Source: a virus. From it: 24,776 bases of DNA. How positions within the stretch are numbered: position 1 is the first letter of the stretch; each line of letters begins with the position of its first letter. The translations under genes and the position numbers were made by a program. Shown one piece after another: positions 5,884-13,725 of this stretch. The stretch is taken from positions 1 to 24,776 of the IMG/VR virus record IMGVR_UViG_3300010233_000262; one strand, given 5' to 3'. The notes under the pieces were generated by a model, which saw nothing but the letters and a program-made list of their open reading frames with translations, did not search any database and had not been told where the DNA came from.

Positions 5884-6641
5884 TTGTGGGCAGCCTCCCA
5901 GCCGCGTAAATACGAAAAGTACGATAGCTGCACCTTGTCCGGCTCCACCTCGAACGCCGCGTCCGCCGCCGATACTATCGGGAGCGGGTTGTCAGACAAT
6001 GGCTTGAAAAACGCTTTGTATTCCGCGTCCGTTCCCTGCCACACATTCACGTCGGGGCCCTCGGAAACTTGCCATATTTTTGCCTCAGTCCATGCGCCGT
6101 ACATCGTGGGCTTGCTGATAAACCGGTTGTACTGAGCTGTCCAAAGCGGGGCCTGTGCGAACCAGCGGGCAGAAGCGGCAGGCACGTTCAGCATCTTCCA
6201 GAAGCCTGGAGCGGTATATATGCCCGGCAAATTCTGATTGAAGAAACTGGCTTTGGTATCCTGAATTCGCACCATCAAATCATAAATATCATCATAGCCT
6301 GAGTAGGGAAGCGTCCAGTAAATGCGATCCTTCATGGTTGTAATGGGCTTCTCACAATCCACCCACATTCCCAATTCACCGAAGTCAAGATTTGTCCACT
6401 TCTTCAGCGCTTCAAATTCAAGGCTTGACTTATGCCGGGCATCTTTCAGCCAGTACCAGCCGCGTTGCAAGCCAGCTTTCTTCGCATCCGCCCACCATGT
6501 AGGCTTGACGCGTGGCACGTCCGGCCATTCGCCTTGCCCGGCCTTGAAGATAACCCCGGAATATCCCTCGAGGGCTATTTTGTCAAAACTGAAATGTATC
6601 TCGTCGTTGCCTGAATACAGGTCAATTAGTTTGATTGTCAT
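5880..6641 (-). CDS. Endolysin, glycoside hydrolase family 25 lysozyme (253 aa)
   Basis: It begins with LIDLYSGN (catalytic-barrel Asp near residue 7), then VIFKAGQG (about 30-37), GWYWL (about 61-65) and LGMWVDCEKP (about 90-99), whose D-x-E holds the expected catalytic acid. PGIYTAPGFW (about 139-148), QAPLWTAQY and KIWQVSEGPDVNVWQG (about 189-204) follow. This order fits the GH25 TIM barrel, which cleaves the MurNAc-GlcNAc bond of peptidoglycan. The C-terminus (about 215-253) adds a short Ala/Glu-rich tail with no clear binding domain. No signal peptide, so export would need the holin. The ribosome site is weak (GGGGC). Confidence 0.88.
   Translation of the reverse strand: MTIKLIDLYSGNDEIHFSFDKIALEGYSGVIFKAGQGEWPDVPRVKPTWWADAKKAGLQRGWYWLKDARHKSSLEFEALKKWTNLDFGELGMWVDCEKPITTMKDRIYWTLPYSGYDDIYDLMVRIQDTKASFFNQNLPGIYTAPGFWKMLNVPAASARWFAQAPLWTAQYNRFISKPTMYGAWTEAKIWQVSEGPDVNVWQGTDAEYKAFFKPLSDNPLPIVSAADAAFEVEPDKVQLSYFSYLRGWEAAHK
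5969..5981. promoter_or_regulatory. CCGA-N5-TCGG near-palindrome, copy 6 (perfect 6-bp arms)
   Basis: CCGATACTATCGG lies inside the endolysin gene. With its flank GGAGCGG it matches copy 2 at 18 of 19 positions. Confidence 0.35.
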
Positions 6642-6711
6642 GCCCCAATTATACTACCTGCAACCCTTTTATAGTTTTGGCGTATACTAATCAAGTAGAA
6701 AGAAGGTTGTC
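6642..6711. promoter_or_regulatory. Divergent intergenic region between endolysin and the plus-strand gene
   Basis: This 70-bp gap separates divergent genes. On the minus strand TATAAT lies close (about 9 bases) to the endolysin ATG. On the plus strand TATACT at 6682-6687 lies about 25 bases before the ATG at 6712. Neither has a convincing -35, so both are tentative. Confidence 0.35.
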
Positions 6712-7248
6712 ATGTGTAAAAGGCTTTTTGTGTACATTGTTCTGGTTACAGTTATTTTTGCCCATCTGGACTTCGATAAAATCCATCAAAGTTATTTACA
6801 ATATGGACATTTCCCAGACAAGAGCGTTGATTTGTGGTGGCCCAAGTGGTCGGCCATGCGCTACAATCTGGCTTTGTTTTTATGCCCTCCGTGTGGGGCA
6901 CTGGCTGAACATTATTACTTCGTGCTATTTGAAATCGAAGCAGGCACAGACGAACAAAACGATTTGCTTCTCAGTCATATCCCACCCAATTCTTATGAGG
7001 GTGTTTTATCGCCTCATGGTTTCTGGTGGGGACAAGGCGGAGAGAATAATTCTAATCCATGGAAACGAGTTAGTTTACTCTCATGGTATTTATATTGGTT
7101 GCCGTATACAATCATCTGGTGGATCATAATAGGCGACTTATTTTACCTTCGCGTCCCTTGGTGGGTTAGTATGATGATGGAACAAAGTAAAGTTGTGACC
7201 AGCGGAAAATATAGTCGGCAGATGAGGCGTTTTTTCCATTTACCTTGA
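6712..7248 (+). CDS. Putative membrane protein on the opposite strand (178 aa, moron-like)
   Basis: This gene runs against all neighbours. AGAAGG precedes the ATG at a suitable distance. Hydrophobic segments lie near residues 4-19 (LFVYIVLVTVIFAHL), 52-75 (around LFLCPPCGALAEHYYFVLF) and 118-142 (WYLYWLPYTIIWWIIIGDLF), and the C-terminus is basic. A CPPC pair lies near residues 58-61. The last 83 bases overlap the 3' end of the fibre gene on the other strand. Single-gene, inverted, membrane-protein units between phage structural and lysis genes are often morons (superinfection exclusion or host alteration). That role is inference. Confidence 0.6.
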   Translation: MCKRLFVYIVLVTVIFAHLDFDKIHQSYLQYGHFPDKSVDLWWPKWSAMRYNLALFLCPPCGALAEHYYFVLFEIEAGTDEQNDLLLSHIPPNSYEGVLSPHGFWWGQGGENNSNPWKRVSLLSWYLYWLPYTIIWWIIIGDLFYLRVPWWVSMMMEQSKVVTSGKYSRQMRRFFHLP

Positions 7249-8923
7249 TAAGCAGAAAATGATAACCACTCGTTAAAGCTGTGACAGTAAGGCTTTTCTG
7301 GGTATAAGCGTTCGCGGCCGCGTACCAATCCTGTGCTGTAGTTTGCACCACACCGTCAAAGTAATAATCCAATTTTCCGAAGTTGGCCCCTACACCACCG
7401 TCTACATATAGTGTGTATGTCCCGGCCTCCAACACAACGCCAGCATAATACTCATCCCCATCTGCCGCCTGTGCGGCTGTTAAGTTATATATCATCGCCG
7501 TAGCATAGGACGAGTTATTGGCTACTGTTGGGGTATTGCCGGTGTTATTGAGAAGTTGCAAACCTTGTATCAAGTCTGTTCGCGGCCAAATTGGTCGGGT
7601 TCCAGTACCGTTAGAAGTCGGAATTAATGCTCCTGATGCTATTGTGGCATCACTAGAGTTATAAGTGGCGGTAGTTGTGGAATTGTCAGCAATTGTTGTA
7701 AGCAAATGATAAGCAGTGGCATCTGATTGGGTTGCCCCAGCAGCAGTAACATATACCTTTCTAGATGTTGTACCCCATTTTCCTAAAGGTATTGCAGATA
7801 GGGCAACCGTCTTGGCTGATGATGCTATCACCACTGCTGTAGATTGTGTAACGTCCGCATCTGTTTCGCCGATAGGATCGACAAAAGTAACAATTGCATA
7901 ATGCGTACCCACATCTACATTACCTGCGCCGCCTGGCGTGGAAGTCAATTTATCTTTTGCTTCTTCCACCCGTAAAACATGGGATTCACCGACGAGAACT
8001 TGACCCTCTAAAAGAGAGCCTGCTTTAATGGAACCCAATAATGGAATTGCATCCTCAGATCCATTAGTTACATCTGTCATCTTCCAACCGAAAAACCCAA
8101 TATTATCATTATTGCCAGAACCATCTTGTGAATAAGCCCCCATAAATGGCCCTGAGCCGGTAGCGGCGGTTCCGGTTATTTTATTGACTAAATTAAAGAA
8201 AGTATTTCCAACATTGGTTGCTGTTGTATTGGTATCTATTTCAAACTTTTGGGCACCCGCCGTTGTTAAACTCCCAGCCGTTAAATCTAGTTGAGCTACT
8301 CCTTTTGTATCTAGATGGAAAATTGCCCTTGTTGTTGCCGTGCTATCATTTGCGAGTAAAAGAACTTCTCCTTGTTTCCCGGATTCTTTTGCCTGTCCAG
8401 TTATCTCTATACCAGCCAAAGAACCTGCTATATAAAACGAATCAATGGAACCAACTAACGTACTGTCGTCGTCTGTTTTCCAAAGTAGATAAGCAGTAGC
8501 AGGATAACTCCCTGCCGTCAACGTAATACCTAATACATCGAGTATTCCTTTTCCTGCTGCCCAAATAAACTTACCCGCTGTATTAAACCCAGCTTGTAGC
8601 ACTCCTAACGCCACTGCGCCAACATTGAACGTACCAACAGAACCGAAATTCTCTCCTAAAGCAGACATAAATGAACCGGTAAAACCTGTGTCTGTAGGCT
8701 CTATGGTTGTGGTTTGCGGAGCAATGAATCGTCCTGCAATTTGATCCCCCAGATTGTTGGTGATTTGATCTACTGCGGCAATTTTCGATATACCGGCAGG
8801 AAATAAGCCGTTGACGAGTTCAGGGGTATTCTCGGAACGCGAAAAGTAACCCACCAACTCCTGCATTTCGTTGGTGGATAAGTCCTCTTTTCTTGCAATC
8901 TTTAATATAATGTCAGCTATCAT
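7166..8923 (-). CDS. Putative tail fibre / receptor-binding protein (585 aa)
   Basis: Residues 1-70 are a charged helical N-terminus (IARKEDLSTNEMQELVGYF) and may attach to the virion. Residues about 70-330 are low-complexity, Gly/Thr/Ser/Ala-rich beta repeats typical of fibres. Residues about 338-440 look like a fibronectin-III/Ig-like domain (HYAIVTFVDPIGETDADV, then TTSRKVYVTAAGAT). Residues about 490-585 look like a jelly-roll or carbohydrate-binding domain (AGTYTLYVDGG, then GYHFLLIKVNGKNASSADY). It follows the nuclease-like gene with an ATGA overlap and precedes the lysis genes, so it may define host range. No lyase motif was identified. Confidence 0.65.
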   Translation of the reverse strand: MIADIILKIARKEDLSTNEMQELVGYFSRSENTPELVNGLFPAGISKIAAVDQITNNLGDQIAGRFIAPQTTTIEPTDTGFTGSFMSALGENFGSVGTFNVGAVALGVLQAGFNTAGKFIWAAGKGILDVLGITLTAGSYPATAYLLWKTDDDSTLVGSIDSFYIAGSLAGIEITGQAKESGKQGEVLLLANDSTATTRAIFHLDTKGVAQLDLTAGSLTTAGAQKFEIDTNTTATNVGNTFFNLVNKITGTAATGSGPFMGAYSQDGSGNNDNIGFFGWKMTDVTNGSEDAIPLLGSIKAGSLLEGQVLVGESHVLRVEEAKDKLTSTPGGAGNVDVGTHYAIVTFVDPIGETDADVTQSTAVVIASSAKTVALSAIPLGKWGTTSRKVYVTAAGATQSDATAYHLLTTIADNSTTTATYNSSDATIASGALIPTSNGTGTRPIWPRTDLIQGLQLLNNTGNTPTVANNSSYATAMIYNLTAAQAADGDEYYAGVVLEAGTYTLYVDGGVGANFGKLDYYFDGVVQTTAQDWYAAANAYTQKSLTVTALTSGYHFLLIKVNGKNASSADYIFRWSQLYFVPSSY

Positions 8924-9402
8924 CTTAGATTATTCCTGGCGTGCAGGTCTGATTGTTCCTGTGTGCTTATTTCCCAAAAGTTAACATCAATGGCTTCGTG
9001 CCATCCGAATTGTTTACCGAACTCGTTTATCTTGAATTTCTTTTCGGCATCTATATCGGCCTGCCATTTGGTGCGGAAGTGGGATATTTGCCCTTGAATA
9101 AGAATAGGGTAAATAGGCGTTCCCAATACCAACATGTCTATTTCCAACACACCCGGCAGGTTTACCAACGCGCTGGTTAACCTCTGATTTGCTTTCAGGT
9201 TGGTTTGTGGGGCAACTATCCTTTCACGGAACAAGAAATCCTTGCCTGCCCTTTGAATTGATTTGGAGTATCTAACCTCCAGGTCGCTGGCCTTTTTCCC
9301 CTGGATAATGCCCGCGGTTGATTCTTCTGCGCCACGTTTATACTTTTCACCCATCCTCACTTCGGGCAGTGGCAGTTTCTTAAATTGATAGTGGAAAGGC
9401 AT
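8920..9402 (-). CDS. PD-(D/E)XK nuclease-like phage protein (160 aa)
   Basis: The ATG at 9402 forms a TAATG with the tail-protein stop and has GGGAGG before it; a longer reading from 9441 is less likely. The layout resembles small phage proteins of the PD-(D/E)XK type: SDLEVRYSKSIQRAG (helix, about residue 40), VLEIDMLVLG (about 84-93, possible Asp), YPILIQGQISHFR (about 98-110, Gln where Glu is usual) and a C-terminal AIDVNFWEIST. The Glu-to-Gln change and lack of a clear second acid/Lys pair suggest an inactive or structural version. Its place among tail genes supports a virion role. Confidence 0.45.
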   Translation of the reverse strand: MPFHYQFKKLPLPEVRMGEKYKRGAEESTAGIIQGKKASDLEVRYSKSIQRAGKDFLFRERIVAPQTNLKANQRLTSALVNLPGVLEIDMLVLGTPIYPILIQGQISHFRTKWQADIDAEKKFKINEFGKQFGWHEAIDVNFWEISTQEQSDLHARNNLR

Positions 9403-11942
9403 TACGCCTCCCGGAATACCATGGAGATTTGTCCACCCCATGTGTTCTCGTCAGTGTTGATCCAGTTACGTGATATTTGCGGAGCAGACACAGTAACCAC
9501 CTTGCTGTCCAACGTACTTACCACACTGGCTATTGTTATCTTTTTCATCTGCGTAGCTTGTGTGAGAAGCCATGTAACAAGAGTGTTAGGATCGTGGTCA
9601 TTCTCGCCGGTATAAGTATCAGCGTTTGAGTCCATCCTGAACGTGCCTGTCCACTGATATTTCAGTGGAGGCAGGAACCATCCGTTGCACTGCCATGACG
9701 TGACTATCGTCGGGCTTTTACTAACCTTTGTTTGCAATCTTAGCCTGAAACGAATGGAGAGAACGTTTCCTAAATTCGCCGTAATCGCCTGAAATGGGGA
9801 GTCGCTTGCTGTCCCCAAAGAAGTCCACGTACTTGTTCCTACAAACTCGTTGGTTTGATAGTCCACTTCCACCGAGCCAAAGGAGCCGAGTTCGTCTGTA
9901 ATGATCTTCAACTCATGGATTAGTTTATAGAATTGCGGCTCATCCTGATCTATTGTGGACGTAACCATTACAGCTTCGTGCATATAATTCATGCCCGTAT
10001 CTCTTAATGGGTTGGCGGCATAAAGAGGTAAGTCCATGTAAACCATTTCGCCGTTCACGTCCATCCACAGGCGAGGCCTGGCCCCCACATTGGCTTGCCA
10101 GAATATATTCCTAATTCTTACGCCAGTCGCCCATCCCTTGAATAGTACCGACCAGCCCATACCGTTCCAATATCTCACGGTGGAATAATTAGATGAGCCT
10201 CCATCAATAACCATGAACACCCAACCGATACCGGAAATCATGCATGATACTGCGCCGCGTTGGTCGGTAGGTACACCCTCGTATCCAGAGCGCCAGTTCA
10301 GCATGTCCACAGCACTGGAACTGAGCATCCGTTCTACGCTATGATTCCATCCGAACCACAGGTAATTCTCCTGCACACAAGCGCCCAATCCTGTTTGAGA
10401 ATCAGGAGCATCATCAAAGCCCGTACCCAATTTTCTTACAGATGATTCCAGAGAATACGGGCCGTCCTCTTTCAGAATATGAAGAACTGAGTTGTAGCCG
10501 ATCATATTGTTAATTCGGAAGTCAGTCGTACCTATTACTTTTGATCCGCCAAAAACAAGAGGATTAGTTCCGGTGGGAGCTGAGTTGATTGTGGACGTAC
10601 TGGACAATGCCTTGTACATCAACACGCCACCCGCGGTATTTGTAAACGCGTACATAACATCCGCCCGATTTGTACCATCGGCTGCGAATGTGTGTGATGT
10701 TGCTGCCACAACCATACGTCGAATATTCACAGCAGAGCCTTGAGGAAAGTAGGCGACCTTCCCGGCCACAGAGGGACGACCGGTTATCGCTCCAAGTCCC
10801 GATGTTCCAGTCGTAGTATTCCAAAATGGAGTGGAATACACATGATAACGCGAAGTGGTATCTGGAGTGATATTCCACGCCGCTACTGTAAATTGCGTGG
10901 TTGTATTTGAAATTATTTGCCTGACTTGACCATCTCCCAGTCCATCAATAATGCGTATATAAGCTGCCAGTGTGCCAGTGGATGCAGCGTATTGGTTGGT
11001 GGTCATTGCAAGGTTTGAATCCGTCAGGGTTGTGCCCGTGGCTGATGTTGCAGTGCCACGAACCCCATTTGTCTTAAGTAGTGATGTGGAACCATCATCG
11101 TTTTGTGAACAGGCATATACAACACCGTCAAGCAAGAAGTATCGCCATTGCCTTGAAATATCAGCAGGAGTTATCCTGAAAAACGTGTCCACGCCCGATG
11201 AAGTCCACACTGAACCAGCAGTGGACATTAATCCTGCTGAACCGTCGGTATCCACAAGCACCTCCCAATGATTAGCCGCGGTATCACCCGATCCACCATA
11301 TATCTTGACGTGGTAAACCGTGGCACCCGTCAATGCCTGTGTGCCAGTCCAATCGAATAATTGGTAAATGCTGAGTGTGTCTGTAATATCTGAAACTGTT
11401 TTTGTGACTGTTTGCAACACGGTATTTGGGTTGCCTGCGCTATCGCTGCACAACTCAAGTGTAAGCAGGTTGCTTACAGGAGTTCCACGTCGGCGTACCC
11501 ACATATACCCCTTATCTGCTGTCTGCCCATTGGATGTAAATGGAACGTCGAGATAGCGGCCAACTAAATTAACTGCATCTGCTGTTCCATATAGTTTCCA
11601 CCAGTCCATGTTGCTTGCATCATCTGGTAGGTTTTCATCAAGAGTAATGGCCCCTTTCCAAAATCTCCACTGCGGGCCTTGGAATAACTTGGTATCTTGT
11701 GACGACCAAAGAAAGGCTCCATCTGAAAATCCTGTAGGATCATCAGTAAACCTTGTACGTCCATGCCCGCCTACGAATGTCTTTTGCTGCGCCTCGAAAT
11801 TCTGAGCCGGTGGAGACAATGGTATCTCGTCCAAAGCACGCACACCGGACATGAATATCAGACCATAGGTATCAGTACCATCGGTTAGTGATATGTCATG
11901 CGTAACATCCGGGATGTTCGGCCCTACGTTTACAGTCGTCAT
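9402..11942 (-). CDS. Large tail protein, nozzle/beta-propeller-like (846 aa)
   Basis: An 846-residue beta-rich protein. Residues about 140-250 look like a beta-sandwich insertion (LLTLELCSDSAGNPNTVLQ, then ATVYHVKIYGGSGD). Residues about 295-375 contain a conserved-looking DSNLAMTTNQYA ... GLGDGQVRQIISNT ... TSRYHVY module of phage tail proteins. Residues about 380-650 show repeated strand blades with Trp/Tyr (VRYWNGMGWSVLFKGW), as in propeller nozzle proteins. The end (DENTWGGQISMVFREA) is aromatic. Together with the preceding adaptor-like gene this fits the tubular tail (nozzle) of podoviruses. No tail peptidase motif was identified. Confidence 0.6.
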   Translation of the reverse strand: MTTVNVGPNIPDVTHDISLTDGTDTYGLIFMSGVRALDEIPLSPPAQNFEAQQKTFVGGHGRTRFTDDPTGFSDGAFLWSSQDTKLFQGPQWRFWKGAITLDENLPDDASNMDWWKLYGTADAVNLVGRYLDVPFTSNGQTADKGYMWVRRRGTPVSNLLTLELCSDSAGNPNTVLQTVTKTVSDITDTLSIYQLFDWTGTQALTGATVYHVKIYGGSGDTAANHWEVLVDTDGSAGLMSTAGSVWTSSGVDTFFRITPADISRQWRYFLLDGVVYACSQNDDGSTSLLKTNGVRGTATSATGTTLTDSNLAMTTNQYAASTGTLAAYIRIIDGLGDGQVRQIISNTTTQFTVAAWNITPDTTSRYHVYSTPFWNTTTGTSGLGAITGRPSVAGKVAYFPQGSAVNIRRMVVAATSHTFAADGTNRADVMYAFTNTAGGVLMYKALSSTSTINSAPTGTNPLVFGGSKVIGTTDFRINNMIGYNSVLHILKEDGPYSLESSVRKLGTGFDDAPDSQTGLGACVQENYLWFGWNHSVERMLSSSAVDMLNWRSGYEGVPTDQRGAVSCMISGIGWVFMVIDGGSSNYSTVRYWNGMGWSVLFKGWATGVRIRNIFWQANVGARPRLWMDVNGEMVYMDLPLYAANPLRDTGMNYMHEAVMVTSTIDQDEPQFYKLIHELKIITDELGSFGSVEVDYQTNEFVGTSTWTSLGTASDSPFQAITANLGNVLSIRFRLRLQTKVSKSPTIVTSWQCNGWFLPPLKYQWTGTFRMDSNADTYTGENDHDPNTLVTWLLTQATQMKKITIASVVSTLDSKVVTVSAPQISRNWINTDENTWGGQISMVFREA

Positions 11943-12832
11943 TAGGTTATGATGAACGGTGTGGGTGGGCGGTCTTTGTGATCGAGGCCGCGTACAGAAA
12001 AGAACTTGGGTTTCTTGCGTTCCTTTTGTATAGGAACATCAATCTTGGCAGCGGATAATTGGTCTTTCGCATCGTTCCAACGCTGTAACAGGATCGAGTT
12101 TATGGCCGATTCGCCTCGCTTTGAAACAAGCCAGGTTAATGCCTTGTCAATTGCTGCTGCTACTGCAACTTTCTCTGAGATAGTCTCTGAGATAACTGAG
12201 CTAAATGCGGTAATGGCTGGATGCACGCCCTTGTATACGATCTTCAATTTGCGTCCAGTGGGCATACCGCGTACTTCAAGCATCCCAGCACTACCAGGAG
12301 AGGCAGGAAAAATGGTGCAAAATGGAAGGATGGAGAAGTATTGATTAGCCGTTGCTAATGTAGTATTACCTTGCAGCAAAATATCGAACGGTTCGTCATA
12401 CTTCAGTCCTACGGGCAAGTCATATTCGTACTGGCTGGCGACAATTGTTATCGAGGTATCAACCAGTGCGATATAACCCAAGTCCTGAATACCATCATTT
12501 ACCGCTTGCAGCATTTGGGTGGCGGGGATAACTGAGCGCACTAATCCAATAGAATCGCCTGATGCTACAGCGGTTGTGAGCGCAGCCATTGTGAATGTTT
12601 TTGTACCTGAAACGAAAGCTGAAATCAATCCGAACTCACCCTCAGGAGCGGCACCTGCCCCGCCAGCATCACGCGTAACGATAACCGTACCGTTCAGTAG
12701 TGCATTGGTGGTTGTATAGCGCGAATTTGCATCCACAACCGTGGTTGTAGATCCACCTGTGGCGGTTATGTCGATCATGTTGCCTGTTTCACGCCAGGCG
12801 CGTTGCATTACACGGGACGCGATAAGTGCCAT
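11942..12832 (-). CDS. Putative head-tail adaptor / tail tube-like protein (296 aa)
   Basis: Starts with a basic helix (SRVMQRAWRETGN), then a Gly/Thr-rich beta region (about 20-95), then VIPATQMLQAVNDGIQDLGYIALVD (about 102-126), DLPVGLKYDEPFDILLQG and a C-terminal helical region with AVAAAIDKALTWLVSKRGESAINSILLQRW (about 225-255). The tail is basic and proline-rich. Its order before the large tail protein matches gatekeeper/adaptor proteins of short-tailed phages. The ATG shares a TAATG with the stop of the basic 54-aa gene; the stop likewise abuts the next start. Confidence 0.55.
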   Translation of the reverse strand: MALIASRVMQRAWRETGNMIDITATGGSTTTVVDANSRYTTTNALLNGTVIVTRDAGGAGAAPEGEFGLISAFVSGTKTFTMAALTTAVASGDSIGLVRSVIPATQMLQAVNDGIQDLGYIALVDTSITIVASQYEYDLPVGLKYDEPFDILLQGNTTLATANQYFSILPFCTIFPASPGSAGMLEVRGMPTGRKLKIVYKGVHPAITAFSSVISETISEKVAVAAAIDKALTWLVSKRGESAINSILLQRWNDAKDQLSAAKIDVPIQKERKKPKFFSVRGLDHKDRPPTPFIIT

Positions 12833-12996
12833 TATTTAACCCGTTTGAGGCGTGGATTTTTCTTCTTGGCTTTTTTACTTGCAGCGCGTGTCTTGGCCGC
12901 CAGTTCCGCGTTGGCGCGCTCAATGGAAATTCCTTGAGACTTAGCCATGCCCTGAGCGACCTTCTTGAAACCGGGATGTTTCTTTTTCTTAGCCAT
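12832..12996 (-). CDS. Tiny lysine/arginine-rich basic protein (54 aa)
   Basis: A 54-residue ORF starts MAKKKKHPGFKKVAQG and ends KKKNPRLKRVK. Nearly a third of its residues are Lys or Arg, with a central helix (ISIERANAELAAKTRAAS). AAGGAG sits 8 bases before the ATG, and the stop forms TAATG with the adaptor ATG. The composition fits a nucleic-acid-binding or capsid-lining protein. It resembles no enzyme. Confidence 0.7.
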   Translation of the reverse strand: MAKKKKHPGFKKVAQGMAKSQGISIERANAELAAKTRAASKKAKKKNPRLKRVK

Positions 12997-13005
12997 TTTC
13001 ACTCC

Positions 13006-13104
13006 TTATTTTTTCAGTTTCAGTTTCAACTTGTTTACAACTTTCTTCAAGACTTTGGGAGCCTTGATAATACGTTGAATTGGTACAGGTTTTTTGTCTT
13101 TCAT
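13006..13104 (-). CDS. Tiny lysine-rich peptide (32 aa)
   Basis: A 32-residue ORF with GGAGGAAC about 7-8 bases before its ATG; it ends 9 bases before the next small basic gene. Twelve of 32 residues are Lys, and the C-terminal half (LKKVVNKLKLKLKK) is an amphipathic, cationic helix. The strong ribosome site and spacing support translation. Possible roles are nucleic-acid binding or membrane-active peptide; neither is shown. Confidence 0.6.
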   Translation of the reverse strand: MKDKKPVPIQRIIKAPKVLKKVVNKLKLKLKK

Positions 13105-13146
13105 TGTTTTGTTCCTCCGCGCATTGCGCCACTTTTAGTGTTTCTG

Positions 13147-13725
13147 TTAGTATGCAAAGTCGCCAATGTGCTTTAATTCTACAGTTGGATCGCACCACAC
13201 ACTATATCCTGCTTTTTGTGCCTGCTCGCAAAACCACATATCCTCGCCAGTAATGTTCGCACCATCTTCGTCGTGTTCGTAAAAGAACCATGGTTTGTCT
13301 ATCTTATCGAACACCTGCATGTCAATTAGCAAACAACCAGTTGCCACTGCGTGACACTTGAAAATATGTTTTGGCAACGCTCCCTCAAAACGTTCGCCCT
13401 TCTTTATCTTGACGGTGGATACCACCGGAACAGTACGTTCATTGTAGTGCGCTCCGACGATATGTTTCCCATGACTAGCCAACTTTTCAAGCGGGTTGCC
13501 TCGCCACATCATGTCTGCATCCACAAACCAGATATGGGACGATCCTGCTTTTTGTGCTTCCAACACACAATCCCTGCGGGCCACATGAACGTAAGTATGG
13601 ATTGGGTAGCTTACGTTCACCGGAATGGTTGTCTGGGCCAAAACATCAAGGAGTGAAACCATCGTAAAAGTCTTAATCGAACCCATGTTAGGAATTGCAA
13701 TTGTCACAGATTTTAGGCTACTCAT
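13147..13725 (-). CDS. Glycosyltransferase, GT-A / family 2-like (192 aa)
   Basis: The start is set at 13725, an ATG overlapping the end of the preceding gene. A GT-A fold is indicated by VTIAIPNMG (about residues 7-15), HVARRDCVLEAQKAG (about 48-62), SHIWFVDADMMW (about 63-74, with the DxD-type metal site VDAD), GCLLIDMQVF (about 130-139) and GEDMWFCEQAQKAGYSVWCDPTVELKHIG (about 159-187, with the catalytic ED). It would transfer a sugar from a nucleotide-sugar, with metal. It lies amid structural genes, so virion or host-surface glycosylation is likely. Substrate unknown. Confidence 0.82.
   Translation of the reverse strand: MSSLKSVTIAIPNMGSIKTFTMVSLLDVLAQTTIPVNVSYPIHTYVHVARRDCVLEAQKAGSSHIWFVDADMMWRGNPLEKLASHGKHIVGAHYNERTVPVVSTVKIKKGERFEGALPKHIFKCHAVATGCLLIDMQVFDKIDKPWFFYEHDEDGANITGEDMWFCEQAQKAGYSVWCDPTVELKHIGDFAY

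Noticed and set aside
6635-7129. Long plus-strand ORF overlapping the 178-aa gene
   Set aside because: It starts inside the divergent gap without a ribosome site and is in a different frame of the better-supported 178-aa gene.
9402-9441. Longer N-terminus of the PD-(D/E)XK-like protein from an ATG at 9441
   Set aside because: The ATG at 9402 has GGGAGG and a TAATG junction; the longer form would overlap the tail gene without a ribosome site.
10564-10878. 104-aa minus-strand ORF
   Set aside because: Shadow frame inside the 846-aa tail protein, whose reading frame carries the recognisable domains.
12989-13198. 69-aa minus-strand ORF
   Set aside because: It overlaps the two tiny basic genes in a frame without a good start signal, while both tiny genes have strong ribosome sites.
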